Positions 54,142 through 63,108 of a DNA stretch of 64,000 nt are shown here, in pieces. The translations under genes were made by a program, and so were the position numbers. The stretch lies in assembly GCF_000981805.1 (NCBI RefSeq), contig NZ_CP011132.1, positions 682,001 to 746,000 on the forward strand, read 5' to 3'. Origin of the DNA: Citrobacter amalonaticus Y19. Its GTDB lineage: Bacteria; Pseudomonadota; Gammaproteobacteria; Enterobacterales; Enterobacteriaceae. A model generated the notes under the pieces. The model was not told where the DNA came from, searched no databases, and was given only the letters and a program-made list of their open reading frames with translations. How positions within the stretch are numbered: position 1 is the stretch's first letter; each line of letters starts with the position of its first letter.

Positions 54142-55586
54142 TATGGTCTTCCTATTAATTGACTGTGGGATACAGCGTTGATGTCATCAACAACCATCTG
54201 GAATGAGGGTTTACGTCCTTCGTATTGCGCACGCTCGGCCACATAGTCGTGGTGCAGGGCGAGAATGTCTTTCGGCAGTGGAACCGAGCCGGCTTCCAGA
54301 ATACGGATAGCGCCGGAGTTGTCGCGAACCGGCAGAATTTTCCCGGCGTTGCAGGAGGCCGGGGCGAAAGGCACATCCAGTACGCCTGCTTCAAAGGCCA
54401 GCACCGTGCCGCGCGCAACGTCGCCGTTGCCCAGCTCAAACACTTTCTTCAGGACCGCGCGAACTTCGCTCTTAATCAGATCCACTTCCTGTTCTACTGC
54501 GGCGCACGGCGGGAATTTCTGGTCGCTGACCATGTTGAGCATCTGACGCGATGCGCGCAGCCCCTGGGCGTTAGCCGCTGCCGTCGGAATACCGAAGGCT
54601 TCGTGCGGGCTCTTGGTGATCACTTTGGTGGCACCGGACATACCGGCGACCGCTGCGCCCCAGGAGATAATGGCGAACGCTTTGGATTCGTCTTCCGGGA
54701 AGCCGCCCATCCACTGGTGGAAGACGGTGCTCAGTTCGTAATCATTGAACCCGTAATTCTGGAAATATTCGTGGGACAGTTCGCGCAGTGACTGGATAGC
54801 CGCAATATCCTGCGTCAGGCTGCCTACCTGGCCGTAGCCGACGGTGATGGATTTCACACCCTGTTCCAGCGCCAGCAGACCTTCGATAATCGCCACCGCG
54901 TGAGACATGAATGGCGGGATCAGCGTGCCGGTCAGCGGGCCGAACGGTTCGCGGTTAATGCGAATGCCGTGCTCTTCATACAGTCCCATCAGACGGTCGC
55001 AGTACTGCCAGTCTCGAATGGATTTTTCCAGCGTAACGCGCTTGGCGTAAGGAATGTTGTAGGAGATACCGCCGCCTTCGTAGCTGGTGAAACCGCTGGC
55101 CATGGCAATCTCCGCCAGCAGACGCGCATCCGGCGTACCGTGACGTACCTGAATGGGTTTCTCCAGCGATTCGGTCATTCGACGACAGGCCGCCACGCCG
55201 TGGTTAACCACCGGCAGTCCGTTGAGCTTCGAGGTTCCGGCTTCGATGGATTTCTGGATCCCAATGGCGGCTTCTTCATAACGATTCAGACGGGTGTAGG
55301 CATCGATGGTGCTGGGCAGCAGGTCACACTCTGCCTGCAGGGTTTTCAGCAGTTCAATGTGCTCATCCATCAGCGCCACGCCGGCACGCGGTTGGCTCAG
55401 GGTTTTTCCTTCCTGATCGGCTTTCAGCAAGGCATGAGAGAAACGTTTTTTCTCAGGAATGGTCTGCTGGTACTTCACGCCATCTTCAAAATGTTCGACG
55501 TCTTTGCCGGTATGCCACGTCTGCAACACCTGATGCCGCTCAGTCATAAATTCGTCATGGGTTAATTTCTTATTTCGAAGTTCCAT
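54141..55586 (-). CDS. glmE: Glutamate mutase epsilon subunit (GlmE/MutE)
   Basis: 481 residues, the TIM-barrel catalytic subunit of adenosylcobalamin-dependent glutamate mutase, which rearranges L-glutamate to threo-3-methylaspartate. RHGTPDARLLAEIAMASGFTSYEGGGISYNIPYAK by position near 148-182 holds the substrate arginine loop; KVITKSPHEAFGIPT and TVGYGQVGSLTQDIAAIQSL are further family signatures. The B12-binding half is GlmS. Encoded 18 bases after glmL. Confidence 0.96.
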   Translation of the reverse strand: MELRNKKLTHDEFMTERHQVLQTWHTGKDVEHFEDGVKYQQTIPEKKRFSHALLKADQEGKTLSQPRAGVALMDEHIELLKTLQAECDLLPSTIDAYTRLNRYEEAAIGIQKSIEAGTSKLNGLPVVNHGVAACRRMTESLEKPIQVRHGTPDARLLAEIAMASGFTSYEGGGISYNIPYAKRVTLEKSIRDWQYCDRLMGLYEEHGIRINREPFGPLTGTLIPPFMSHAVAIIEGLLALEQGVKSITVGYGQVGSLTQDIAAIQSLRELSHEYFQNYGFNDYELSTVFHQWMGGFPEDESKAFAIISWGAAVAGMSGATKVITKSPHEAFGIPTAAANAQGLRASRQMLNMVSDQKFPPCAAVEQEVDLIKSEVRAVLKKVFELGNGDVARGTVLAFEAGVLDVPFAPASCNAGKILPVRDNSGAIRILEAGSVPLPKDILALHHDYVAERAQYEGRKPSFQMVVDDINAVSHSQLIGRP

Positions 55587-55604
55587 TCGTCGCTGCCTTA
55601 GGTT

Positions 55605-56993
55605 TTATAGGGTTAAACAGTGAATGCTGGTGCGCGCAGCGGCCTGGGGATCCAGTCTGGCAACGTTTGCCAGCAGCGGGAGCAGACCTTTTGCATCGCG
55701 GTAGTACTCAAACTGAGTGGGTAAAAGAATGCGTCTGCCGTCATCGTCCAGTTCGCGATACTTGAGCCAGTGATGGATATCAAACTGACTGGCGCGGGAG
55801 AGCCAGCCGCCCGAACCGACCACTTTGCGCACGGTGGTCAGGTCGCGCCCCATCTGTAAATCGACGTTGCCAACGCAGGTACAGACCTGTTTTTTGGTGC
55901 CTGCGTGACGCTCGGCGGCGTAACCCACGCACAGTCCGGCTAACAGAGAGTCAAAGTATTTCTCTTCCTCGCTTTGCGGCAGATAATCGGGATGCGCGAC
56001 CAGATGGCGCAGGTAGCCATAGAAGGCCTCCTGGCGTGCCGGTTGCTGAGCGAATACCACCTTCACCAGTGCCTGGGTGCTTTCGCCCACCACCACTGCG
56101 GAGACGCGCATGCCGAGATCGCCTTCCACGGTGCGCTTAACGAAGGGCTCCGGGACGCCGTGCAGTACGGTGTCGGGCGATAGGGTATTGGCGCTGGCGG
56201 AATAGACGTCGGTGGTCGCGCCGCCCATGTCGATGAGCATGAACTCTTTCCATGCGCTATCGACTTCGCTGATGGCTTTGACCAGTTCGTACACCGTCCA
56301 GGGCGTCGGCATGGGTTCTTCGCCGGTTTCACCGACAATCACATCCAGTCCTTTGCCTTTTACGATGCGCGACAGGAAAACATCACAAATCGCCTTGCGG
56401 GCGGCGAAGGGATTCGGGTGATCGAGGTCGGGCAGGATGTTATCTACCGTGATCAGATCTTTGTGTCCCAGAATCGCCTGGACGTCGTCCTGAATGTCGC
56501 GGTTTCCGGCGTAGATAATGGCGCAGTCGAGGCTGGATTCCGCCAGCGCGTGCGCATTAGCCAGTCCATAGCTCTCTTCACCGCCATCGGTTCCGCCGGT
56601 AAACAACAGAATGTCCGGCGGCGTGGCTTCCAGCGCCTGAATGTCATGGCGGTTCAGCTTATACGAGTAGTACTGAGCGATTTTTGCCCCGGCGGAATGC
56701 GCCGTGACTTTTGCTGATTCCAGCGTGATCGACGGCACCAGTCCCATTGCGGCGACGGCAAGACCGCCTTTCGCCGACGAGGAGTATTTCAGTGTCACTT
56801 CACCGCGGTTGAGCAGTGGGCGCGCATCGGCAACGTTCAGCACCTGGTTCAGGCTGGCGAAAAAACCGTCCGCCAGATGATGGGTCGTCGTCGGAGTCAG
56901 AACGTGGTTAACCAGTGTTAACGCATCCCCCTCCTTTGCGAAGAGGGCAGCTTTGGTCCACGTCGAGCCGATATCGACAGAGACGGTTTGCAT
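55605..56993 (-). CDS. glmL: Glutamate mutase reactivating factor GlmL (MutL family)
   Basis: 462 residues, an actin/HSP70-like ATPase homologous to MutL of Clostridium. It starts MQTVSVDIGSTWTK, the phosphate-1 loop of that superfamily, and has a second signature LIDMGGATTDVYS and a third near VGETGEEP. It most likely exchanges damaged cobalamin in GlmES. Note that this is unrelated to DNA-repair MutL. ATG at 56993 overlaps the glmS TGA by one base; a longer frame to 57065 is not conserved. Confidence 0.9.
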   Translation of the reverse strand: MQTVSVDIGSTWTKAALFAKEGDALTLVNHVLTPTTTHHLADGFFASLNQVLNVADARPLLNRGEVTLKYSSSAKGGLAVAAMGLVPSITLESAKVTAHSAGAKIAQYYSYKLNRHDIQALEATPPDILLFTGGTDGGEESYGLANAHALAESSLDCAIIYAGNRDIQDDVQAILGHKDLITVDNILPDLDHPNPFAARKAICDVFLSRIVKGKGLDVIVGETGEEPMPTPWTVYELVKAISEVDSAWKEFMLIDMGGATTDVYSASANTLSPDTVLHGVPEPFVKRTVEGDLGMRVSAVVVGESTQALVKVVFAQQPARQEAFYGYLRHLVAHPDYLPQSEEEKYFDSLLAGLCVGYAAERHAGTKKQVCTCVGNVDLQMGRDLTTVRKVVGSGGWLSRASQFDIHHWLKYRELDDDGRRILLPTQFEYYRDAKGLLPLLANVARLDPQAAARTSIHCLTL

Positions 56994-57442
56994 CAGATAG
57001 CCTCTTCCAGACAACGCTGTTCGACACCGTGGCGCTTGTTGATATCCGTTGCCATCAACTGACAAACATCTTCGAGATCGTGGCTTGGGGCGAAGACGCG
57101 CTGGAAGCCCATCTCTTTAAATTTGGCTTCAACGTCCGCGAAGTCATGCTTTCCGACCACCAGGTTGCCGCCGACGTAAAGCAGGATATCGCCAATGCCG
57201 CGCTCAATGCAGCGCTCGCGCAGCCCCAGGCAGTCAATGTCGCCATGGCCATAAATGGAAGAGACGACAATCGCATCGGCGCCGGTTTCGATTGCGGCAT
57301 CGATATATTCATCCTGGCTCACCATTACGCCCAGATTGATTACGCGAAAATCATGGGCAGTAAAAACGCGGTCCAGAACTTTATTGCCTACGGCATGGCA
57401 GTCAGCACCAATGACGCCAATAACGAGTGTTGATTTTTTCAT
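56993..57442 (-). CDS. glmS: Glutamate mutase sigma subunit (GlmS/MutS, B12-binding)
   Basis: 149 residues, a flavodoxin-like B12-binding domain. The lower-ligand motif DxHxxG is present as Asp14-His16-Gly19 (ADCHAVG), with SSIYGHG and GGNLVVG loops that bind the nucleotide tail. It forms the heterotetramer with GlmE. First gene of the glutamate-fermentation operon running to cobO; not the glucosamine-phosphate synthase of the same symbol. A promoter should lie in the AT-rich region to its right. Confidence 0.96.
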   Translation of the reverse strand: MKKSTLVIGVIGADCHAVGNKVLDRVFTAHDFRVINLGVMVSQDEYIDAAIETGADAIVVSSIYGHGDIDCLGLRERCIERGIGDILLYVGGNLVVGKHDFADVEAKFKEMGFQRVFAPSHDLEDVCQLMATDINKRHGVEQRCLEEAI

Positions 57443-57839
57443 GGGTAATCCTCTCCAGGACTCAGGGTAAGAAATAAAATGTTTTCGAATGTTTTAATAG
57501 GGACGGAGTGTCGTGGGGCGAGGGTAATGATGCAATTGATCTATTTTCAGAATATCATTCGAAAAACGACTGTTCTATGAATGAAAATTAAAATCTCTTT
57601 GTTTTCATGTGGTTGTGATTTAGCTTTCAAATGGTTAATATTTTAATAAAGAGGTATCGGTTAAACGGAGTTTCATGTTTGTGATCTGAATCTTGTTTAT
57701 TTGTCTTTAAGCGAAAGGGCTGTTTAAATAATTTCAGAAGAAGAAGTGTGAGGCAGATAACGGAATTAACCGATCCCTTAATATAGACATAAAAATAGCT
57801 GTTAATAAAAAGATAATAATTTGTTCTGAGTGCGTTTGT

Positions 57840-58037
57840 ATTATTCTATTAAGCTGTACACCATTCCACGCACACCGTGCCGCCTTCTGGTCATTTCTTA
57901 CCGTTTCGGGTGAGTCAGTTCCGCAAACGTATCGTCTTGAGATTGATGGGGTCTGGCTAAATGTGAGCGCATGCCGGGAGGGGAGAACGATTCTTGGTCA
58001 ACATGCAGGGCAAGCAGAGGTATACCTGGCGGAATAA
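57840..58037 (+). pseudogene. Possible decayed coding remnant, unidentified
   Basis: A frame without a start codon is open for at least 65 codons to TAA at 58035; its last part reads like protein (VPQTYRLEIDGVWLNVSACR, ending GQAEVYLAE). The minus strand of the same segment has another open stretch (LARPHQSQDDTFAELTHPKR). No ribosome-binding site supports either, and I recognise neither. It may be the C-terminal remnant of a gene deleted during rearrangement of this locus, or a chance frame. Confidence 0.3.
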
Positions 58038-58365
58038 TCAGCAAACAGATCGGCGCTGTTCACAGTATCATTTTATTGTTAACGAAATAATAACAACATG
58101 GTGTTAATTCATCTTTCCGTAAAAGTAAAATAATTGTGAATGACGGCGAGCAAATTCGCCGACTCTGGAAAATAGCCAAAAATTGACTACGCTAAATTGA
58201 GCGGGCAGGGCCACGGAAAATGCCGTTACCGCGTTAATTAAAACACTGTCTTTTTATATATACATTTTCACTTAGTAACCACTCCCACCCGCAAAGATAC
58301 ATGTTAGCAACATGTTTTTCACTACGATCACTCAATTTAAACACCATTAACAAAAAGCATTGTTT

Positions 58366-58379
58366 TTGATTTAAATCAA
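58366..58379 (+). promoter_or_regulatory. Perfect FNR box upstream of cydA
   Basis: TTGATTTAAATCAA matches the FNR consensus TTGAT-N4-ATCAA exactly. It lies about 340 bases upstream of cydA, in the multi-promoter region through which FNR and ArcA tune cytochrome bd to oxygen level. Confidence 0.75.
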
Positions 58380-58716
58380 TGTTTAAACGTTGGAAAAAGG
58401 ATGTGAAACACGTTAAATTGTCGCCGATCAAATTGGTGAAAAGGTGATAAATTCGCTATAAATTGATCACTGTCGAAAAATGCAAATCTTCCTCAATAAA
58501 AACCTGTTTATTGTAAGGATTTTGCGGCGTAATATAATTGCGGGATCAATTTGAGTTTTTTATTAACATGTTTGTAACCTTTCGCGCTTTCTGTTTTCCT
58601 TCTTCAGGAAAACGGTAACGGTGAAAGTGCACAGATAAATTTGTATTGGGGCATGCGTGTGACCCTTTCTAACGGGGTCACTCTCGGAGTCTTCATGCGA
58701 TGAGCAAGGAGTCATG

Positions 58717-60285
58717 ATGTTAGATATAGTCGAACTGTCGCGCTTACAGTTTGCCTTGACCGCGATGTACCACTTCCTTTTTGTGCCACTGACGCTCGGT
58801 ATGGCGTTCCTGCTGGCCATTATGGAAACGGTCTACGTCCTTTCCGGCAAACAGATTTATAAAGATATGACTAAGTTCTGGGGCAAGTTGTTTGGTATCA
58901 ACTTCGCTCTGGGTGTGGCAACCGGGCTGACCATGGAGTTCCAGTTCGGGACAAACTGGTCTTACTATTCCCACTACGTTGGGGATATCTTCGGTGCGCC
59001 GTTGGCGATCGAAGGTCTGATGGCCTTCTTCCTCGAATCCACCTTTGTAGGTCTGTTCTTCTTCGGCTGGGATCGTCTGGGCAAAGTTCAGCACATGGCG
59101 GTAACCTGGCTGGTCGCTTTAGGTTCTAACCTGTCAGCTCTGTGGATCCTGGTCGCAAACGGCTGGATGCAGAACCCTATCGCATCGGATTTCAATTTCG
59201 AAACCATGCGTATGGAGATGGTGAGCTTCTCTGAACTGGTCCTTAACCCGGTTGCCCAGGTGAAATTTGTTCACACCGTGGCGTCTGGCTACGTGACCGG
59301 CGCGATGTTCGTGCTGGGGATCAGTGCTTACTACCTGCTGAAAGGTCGCGACCTTGCTTTCGCAAAACGCTCTTTTGCTATCGCTGCTAGCTTTGGTATG
59401 GCTGCCGTGCTGTCTGTTATCGTTCTGGGTGATGAATCTGGTTACGAAATGGGTGACGTGCAGAAAACCAAACTCGCGGCTATTGAAGCAGAGTGGGAGA
59501 CTCAGCCTGCTCCGGCTGCCTTTACCCTGTTCGGTATTCCTGACCAGGAGTCGCAGGAAAACAAACTGGCGATTCAAATCCCTTACGCACTGGGCATCAT
59601 TGCCACGCGTTCTGTCGATACGCCGGTTATCGGTCTGAAAGACCTGATGGTGCAGCATGAAGAGCGTATCCGTAGCGGGATGAAAGCGTATGAATTGCTG
59701 GAGCAACTGCGTGCCGGTTCGACCGACCAGGCGGTTCGCGATCAGTTTAACAGCATGAAGAAAGACCTCGGTTATGGTCTGCTGCTGAAACGCTATACCC
59801 CGAACGTCTCTGATGCGACCGAAGCGCAGATTCAGCAGGCGACGAAAGATTCTATCCCACGCGTTGCGCCGCTGTATTTCGCATTCCGTATCATGGTGGC
59901 ATGTGGCTTCCTGCTGCTGGCGATCATTGCGCTCTCCTTCTGGAGCGTGATTCGTAACCGCATCGGTGAGAAAAAATGGCTGCTGCGCGCCGCGCTGTAC
60001 GGTATTCCACTGCCGTGGATTGCTGTAGAAGCCGGCTGGTTTGTCGCCGAATATGGCCGTCAGCCGTGGGCGATCGGTGAAGTGTTGCCAACCGCAGTGG
60101 CGAACTCGTCACTGACCGTCGGTGACCTGCTGTTCTCCATGATCCTGATTTGTGGCCTGTATACCCTGTTCCTGGTGGCTGAACTGTTCCTGATGTTCAA
60201 GTTCGCACGCCTTGGCCCAAGCAGCCTGAAAACCGGTCGCTATCACTTTGAGCAGTCCACCGCGACTACTCAGCCGGCACGCTAA
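58717..60285 (+). CDS. cydA: Cytochrome bd-I ubiquinol oxidase subunit I
   Basis: 522 residues, equal to E. coli CydA. High-affinity terminal oxidase that reduces O2 without pumping protons across a channel. His19 is the heme b595/d ligand in TAMYHFLF; the quinol Q-loop occupies about 250-380. Of two tandem ATGs the second (58717) has AGGAG at five bases and gives the conserved MLDIVELSRLQ. Confidence 0.98.
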   Translation: MLDIVELSRLQFALTAMYHFLFVPLTLGMAFLLAIMETVYVLSGKQIYKDMTKFWGKLFGINFALGVATGLTMEFQFGTNWSYYSHYVGDIFGAPLAIEGLMAFFLESTFVGLFFFGWDRLGKVQHMAVTWLVALGSNLSALWILVANGWMQNPIASDFNFETMRMEMVSFSELVLNPVAQVKFVHTVASGYVTGAMFVLGISAYYLLKGRDLAFAKRSFAIAASFGMAAVLSVIVLGDESGYEMGDVQKTKLAAIEAEWETQPAPAAFTLFGIPDQESQENKLAIQIPYALGIIATRSVDTPVIGLKDLMVQHEERIRSGMKAYELLEQLRAGSTDQAVRDQFNSMKKDLGYGLLLKRYTPNVSDATEAQIQQATKDSIPRVAPLYFAFRIMVACGFLLLAIIALSFWSVIRNRIGEKKWLLRAALYGIPLPWIAVEAGWFVAEYGRQPWAIGEVLPTAVANSSLTVGDLLFSMILICGLYTLFLVAELFLMFKFARLGPSSLKTGRYHFEQSTATTQPAR

Positions 60286-60300
60286 GACAGGAGTCGTCAA

Positions 60301-61440
60301 ATGATCGATTATGAAGTACTACGTTTTATCTGGTGGCTGCTGGTTGGCATTCTGCTGATTGGTTTTGCGGTCACTGATGGCTTCGACATGGGGGTGGGCA
60401 TGCTCACCCGTTTCCTCGGTCGTAACGACACCGAGCGTCGAATTATGATTAACTCCATCGCCCCGCACTGGGACGGCAACCAGGTGTGGCTGATCACCGC
60501 AGGCGGCGCGCTGTTTGCCGCCTGGCCGATGGTTTACGCCGCAGCGTTCTCCGGATTCTATGTGGCAATGATCCTCGTGCTGGCGTCCTTGTTCTTCCGT
60601 CCGGTCGGTTTTGATTACCGCTCCAAGATTGAAGACACCCGCTGGCGCAACATGTGGGACTGGGGCATCTTCGTGGGGAGCTTCGTGCCGCCGCTGGTGA
60701 TCGGCGTGGCATTCGGCAACCTGTTGCAGGGCGTACCGTTCCATATCGACGAGTATCTGCGTCTGTACTACACCGGTAACTTCTTCCAGTTGCTGAACCC
60801 GTTTGGTCTGCTGGCAGGCGTGGTGAGCGTGGGGATGATCATTACTCAGGGCGCGACCTATCTGCAGATGCGTACCGTGGGTGAACTGCACCTGCGTGCT
60901 CGTGCGACATCGCAGATTGCGGCGCTGGTCACTCTGGTCTGCTTCGCGCTGGCGGGTGTCTGGGTGATGTACGGTATTGACGGCTACGTGGTGACCTCTG
61001 CGGTTGATCATCATGCGGCGTCTAACCCGCTGACCAAAGAAGTGGCGCGTGAAGCGGGAGCCTGGTTGGTTAACTTCAACAATGCACCGATCCTGTGGCT
61101 GGTTCCGGCACTGGGCGTGGCGCTGCCGTTGCTGACAATTCTGACTTCCCGTATGGAGAAAGGGGCATGGGCATTCCTGTTCTCTTCTCTGACGCTGGCT
61201 TGCATCATTCTGACTGCCGGTATCGCGATGTTCCCGTTCGTGATGCCTTCAAGCACCATGATGAACGCGAGCCTGACCATGTGGGATGCGACGTCCAGTC
61301 AGTTGACGCTGAATGTGATGACCTGGGTTGCTGCGGTGTTTGTACCGATCATTCTCATCTACACCAGCTGGTGTTACTGGAAAATGTTCGGCCGCATCAC
61401 CAAAGAACACATTGAAAGCAACACCCACTCTCTGTACTAA
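60301..61440 (+). CDS. cydB: Cytochrome bd-I ubiquinol oxidase subunit II
   Basis: 379 residues, nine or so membrane helices, heterodimer partner of CydA. It begins MIDYEVLRFIWWLLVG and has the conserved GFDMGVG and WDGNQVWLITAGGALFAAWP segments. Encoded 15 bases after cydA with an AGGAG site. Confidence 0.98.
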   Translation: MIDYEVLRFIWWLLVGILLIGFAVTDGFDMGVGMLTRFLGRNDTERRIMINSIAPHWDGNQVWLITAGGALFAAWPMVYAAAFSGFYVAMILVLASLFFRPVGFDYRSKIEDTRWRNMWDWGIFVGSFVPPLVIGVAFGNLLQGVPFHIDEYLRLYYTGNFFQLLNPFGLLAGVVSVGMIITQGATYLQMRTVGELHLRARATSQIAALVTLVCFALAGVWVMYGIDGYVVTSAVDHHAASNPLTKEVAREAGAWLVNFNNAPILWLVPALGVALPLLTILTSRMEKGAWAFLFSSLTLACIILTAGIAMFPFVMPSSTMMNASLTMWDATSSQLTLNVMTWVAAVFVPIILIYTSWCYWKMFGRITKEHIESNTHSLY

Positions 61441-61455
61441 GTAAGGAGCAAAACT

Positions 61456-61569
61456 ATGTGGTATTTCGCCTGGATTCTGGGAACGCTTCTTGCCTGTGCA
61501 TTTGGGATCATCACCGCGCTGGCCCTTGAGCACGTCGAGGCAAGCAAAGACGGTCAAGAAGAACACTGA
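61456..61569 (+). CDS. cydX: Cytochrome bd-I small subunit CydX
   Basis: 37-residue single-helix peptide (MWYFAWILGTLLACAFGI at the N-terminus, acidic tail KDGQEEH) needed for stable heme binding in CydAB. AAGGAG lies upstream. It is too short for most gene finders and its stop overlaps the ybgE start (TGATG). Confidence 0.95.
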   Translation: MWYFAWILGTLLACAFGIITALALEHVEASKDGQEEH

Positions 61570-61862
61570 TGACCACCCTGATCGCGATGCAATATAACGC
61601 GATGGACAAGCGCCCGTTACGGGCGCTTTCTTTGCTGATGGCGTTAGTGTTAGCAGGATGTATGTTTTGGGACCCCTCTCGCTTCGCGGCTAAAACCAGC
61701 GGGCTGGAAATCTGGCATGGTCTGCTGATGATGTGGGCGGTCTGTGCGGGCATCATTCATGGCGTAGGTTTTCGTCCTCGCGCCGCGCACTGGCAGGGGA
61801 TTTTCTCGCCTCTACTCGCCGATATCGTGCTTATTGTTGGTCTGATTTTCTTCTTCTTTTGA
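61569..61862 (+). CDS. ybgE: Cyd operon protein YbgE
   Basis: 97 residues with three hydrophobic segments, same length as E. coli YbgE. Conserved in cyd operons; its role is not established. It overlaps cydX by one base and is followed by a clear terminator, so cydABX-ybgE forms one unit. Confidence 0.92.
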   Translation: MTTLIAMQYNAMDKRPLRALSLLMALVLAGCMFWDPSRFAAKTSGLEIWHGLLMMWAVCAGIIHGVGFRPRAAHWQGIFSPLLADIVLIVGLIFFFF

Positions 61863-61884
61863 ATAAGAAACATCCTTAATGATC

Positions 61885-61913
61885 TATGGGCTTGCATAAG
61901 CCCATAAATTTTT
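61885..61913 (+). terminator. Rho-independent terminator after cydABX-ybgE
   Basis: TATGGGCTT GCAT AAGCCCATA, a nine-base-pair stem, followed by AATTTTT, 22 bases after the ybgE stop. Confidence 0.85.
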
Positions 61914-62011
61914 ACTCTCCCTTAACCTCTCCCCATTCCCAAGCCTCAATCGCGCGCGTATAGTAGCAACGTTTAAAAGCACTAACTTTTGTTGCATTAC
62001 CGGGATGTAAA

Positions 62012-62416
62012 GTGAATACAACGCTGTTTCGATGGCCGGTTCGTGTCTATTACGAAGACACCGATGCCGGTGGTGTGGTTTATCACGCCAGTTACGTCGC
62101 TTTTTATGAAAGAGCACGCACAGAGATGCTGCGTCATCATCACTTCAGTCAGCAGGTGCTGTTGGCTGAGCGAGTTGCCTTCGTGGTGCGGAAAATGACG
62201 CTGGAATACTATGCGCCAGCGCGACTCGACGATATGCTCGAAATCCAAACAGAAATTACGTCAATGCGTGGCACCTCTTTGGTTTTCACGCAACGCATTG
62301 TCAACGCAGAGAACACCGTGCTTAATGAAGCTGAGGTTCAGATTGTTTGCGTTGATCCACTCAAAATGAAGCCTCGTGCGCTTCCCAAGTCTATTGTCGC
62401 GGAGTTTAAGCAGTGA
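62012..62416 (+). CDS. ybgC: Acyl-CoA thioesterase YbgC (GTG start)
   Basis: 134 residues, 4-hydroxybenzoyl-CoA thioesterase-like hot-dog fold, part of the tol-pal cluster. VYYEDTDAGGVVYHASYVAFYERAR includes the catalytic Asp and the following Tyr-His (by position about 11-35). The GTG start at 62012 matches the E. coli gene. The stop overlaps the tolQ GTG by four bases. Confidence 0.95.
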   Translation: MNTTLFRWPVRVYYEDTDAGGVVYHASYVAFYERARTEMLRHHHFSQQVLLAERVAFVVRKMTLEYYAPARLDDMLEIQTEITSMRGTSLVFTQRIVNAENTVLNEAEVQIVCVDPLKMKPRALPKSIVAEFKQ

Positions 62417-63105
62417 CTGACATGAATATCCTTGATTTGTTCCTGAAGGCAAGCCTTCTGGTTAAACTTATCATGTTGATTTTGATTGGTTTTTCAATCG
62501 CATCCTGGGCCATCATTATCCAGCGGACACGTATTCTTAACGCGGCAGCGCGTGAAGCCGAAGCGTTTGAAGACAAATTCTGGTCCGGAATCGAACTCTC
62601 TCGCCTGTATCAGGAGAGCCAGGGACGTCGTGATAATCTGGCGGGTTCGGAACAAATCTTCTATAGCGGGTTCAAAGAGTTTGCGCGATTGCATCGGGCA
62701 AACAACCATGCGCCAGAAGCGGTGGTTGAAGGCGCATCTCGAGCGATGCGGATCTCGATGAACCGTGAACTTGAAACGCTGGAAACGCATATTCCGTTCC
62801 TCGGCACCGTGGGTTCCATCAGCCCGTATATCGGTCTGTTCGGTACCGTGTGGGGGATCATGCATGCGTTTATCGCTCTCGGGGCGGTAAAACAGGCGAC
62901 ATTGCAAATGGTTGCACCGGGTATCGCAGAAGCACTGATCGCGACCGCAATCGGTCTGTTCGCCGCGATCCCGGCGGTCATGGCCTATAACCGACTGAAT
63001 CAGCGCGTTAACAAACTGGAACTGAATTACGACAACTTTATGGAAGAGTTCACCGCGATTCTGCACCGTCAGGCGTTTACCAGCACCGAGAGTAACAAGG
63101 GGTAA
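62413..63105 (+). CDS. tolQ: Tol-Pal system protein TolQ (GTG start)
   Basis: 230 residues, three-helix inner-membrane proton-channel subunit of the Tol motor, homologous to ExbB and MotA. Helix one spans about 18-37; helices two and three (about 140-160 and 170-195) contain GLFGTVWGIMHAF and AEALIATAIGLFAAIPAVMAYN-type sequence by position. It powers outer-membrane constriction at division. GTG overlaps the ybgC stop. Confidence 0.97.
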   Translation: MTDMNILDLFLKASLLVKLIMLILIGFSIASWAIIIQRTRILNAAAREAEAFEDKFWSGIELSRLYQESQGRRDNLAGSEQIFYSGFKEFARLHRANNHAPEAVVEGASRAMRISMNRELETLETHIPFLGTVGSISPYIGLFGTVWGIMHAFIALGAVKQATLQMVAPGIAEALIATAIGLFAAIPAVMAYNRLNQRVNKLELNYDNFMEEFTAILHRQAFTSTESNKG

Positions 63106-63108
63106 ACC

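Larger units (their letters stand above)
57443..58716. promoter_or_regulatory. 1.27 kb divergent non-coding region between glmS and cydA
   Basis: Without a supportable gene. From about 57480 to 57840 it is strongly AT-rich and should contain the glmS operon promoter. From about 57850 to 58040 it is GC-richer and may hold a decayed coding remnant (listed separately). From 58080 to 58716 it resembles the long cydA upstream region of E. coli, which has several promoters and ArcA/FNR/Cra sites; one perfect FNR box is marked below. Segment GACGGCGAGCAAATTCGCC at 58142 can form a small hairpin. Confidence 0.55.

Noticed and set aside
55605..57442. DNA mismatch-repair MutL/MutS and glucosamine synthase GlmS
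   Set aside because: Shared names only; these proteins are the glutamate mutase reactivase and B12-binding subunit, shown by DIGSTWTK and DCHAVG motifs.
58234..58431. Minus-strand 65-codon frame upstream of cydA
   Set aside because: It covers the FNR box in the conserved cydA control region and has no coding character.
37100..58700. Prophage or insertion sequence in the variable region
   Set aside because: No integrase, transposase, terminal repeats or tRNA attachment site could be seen.
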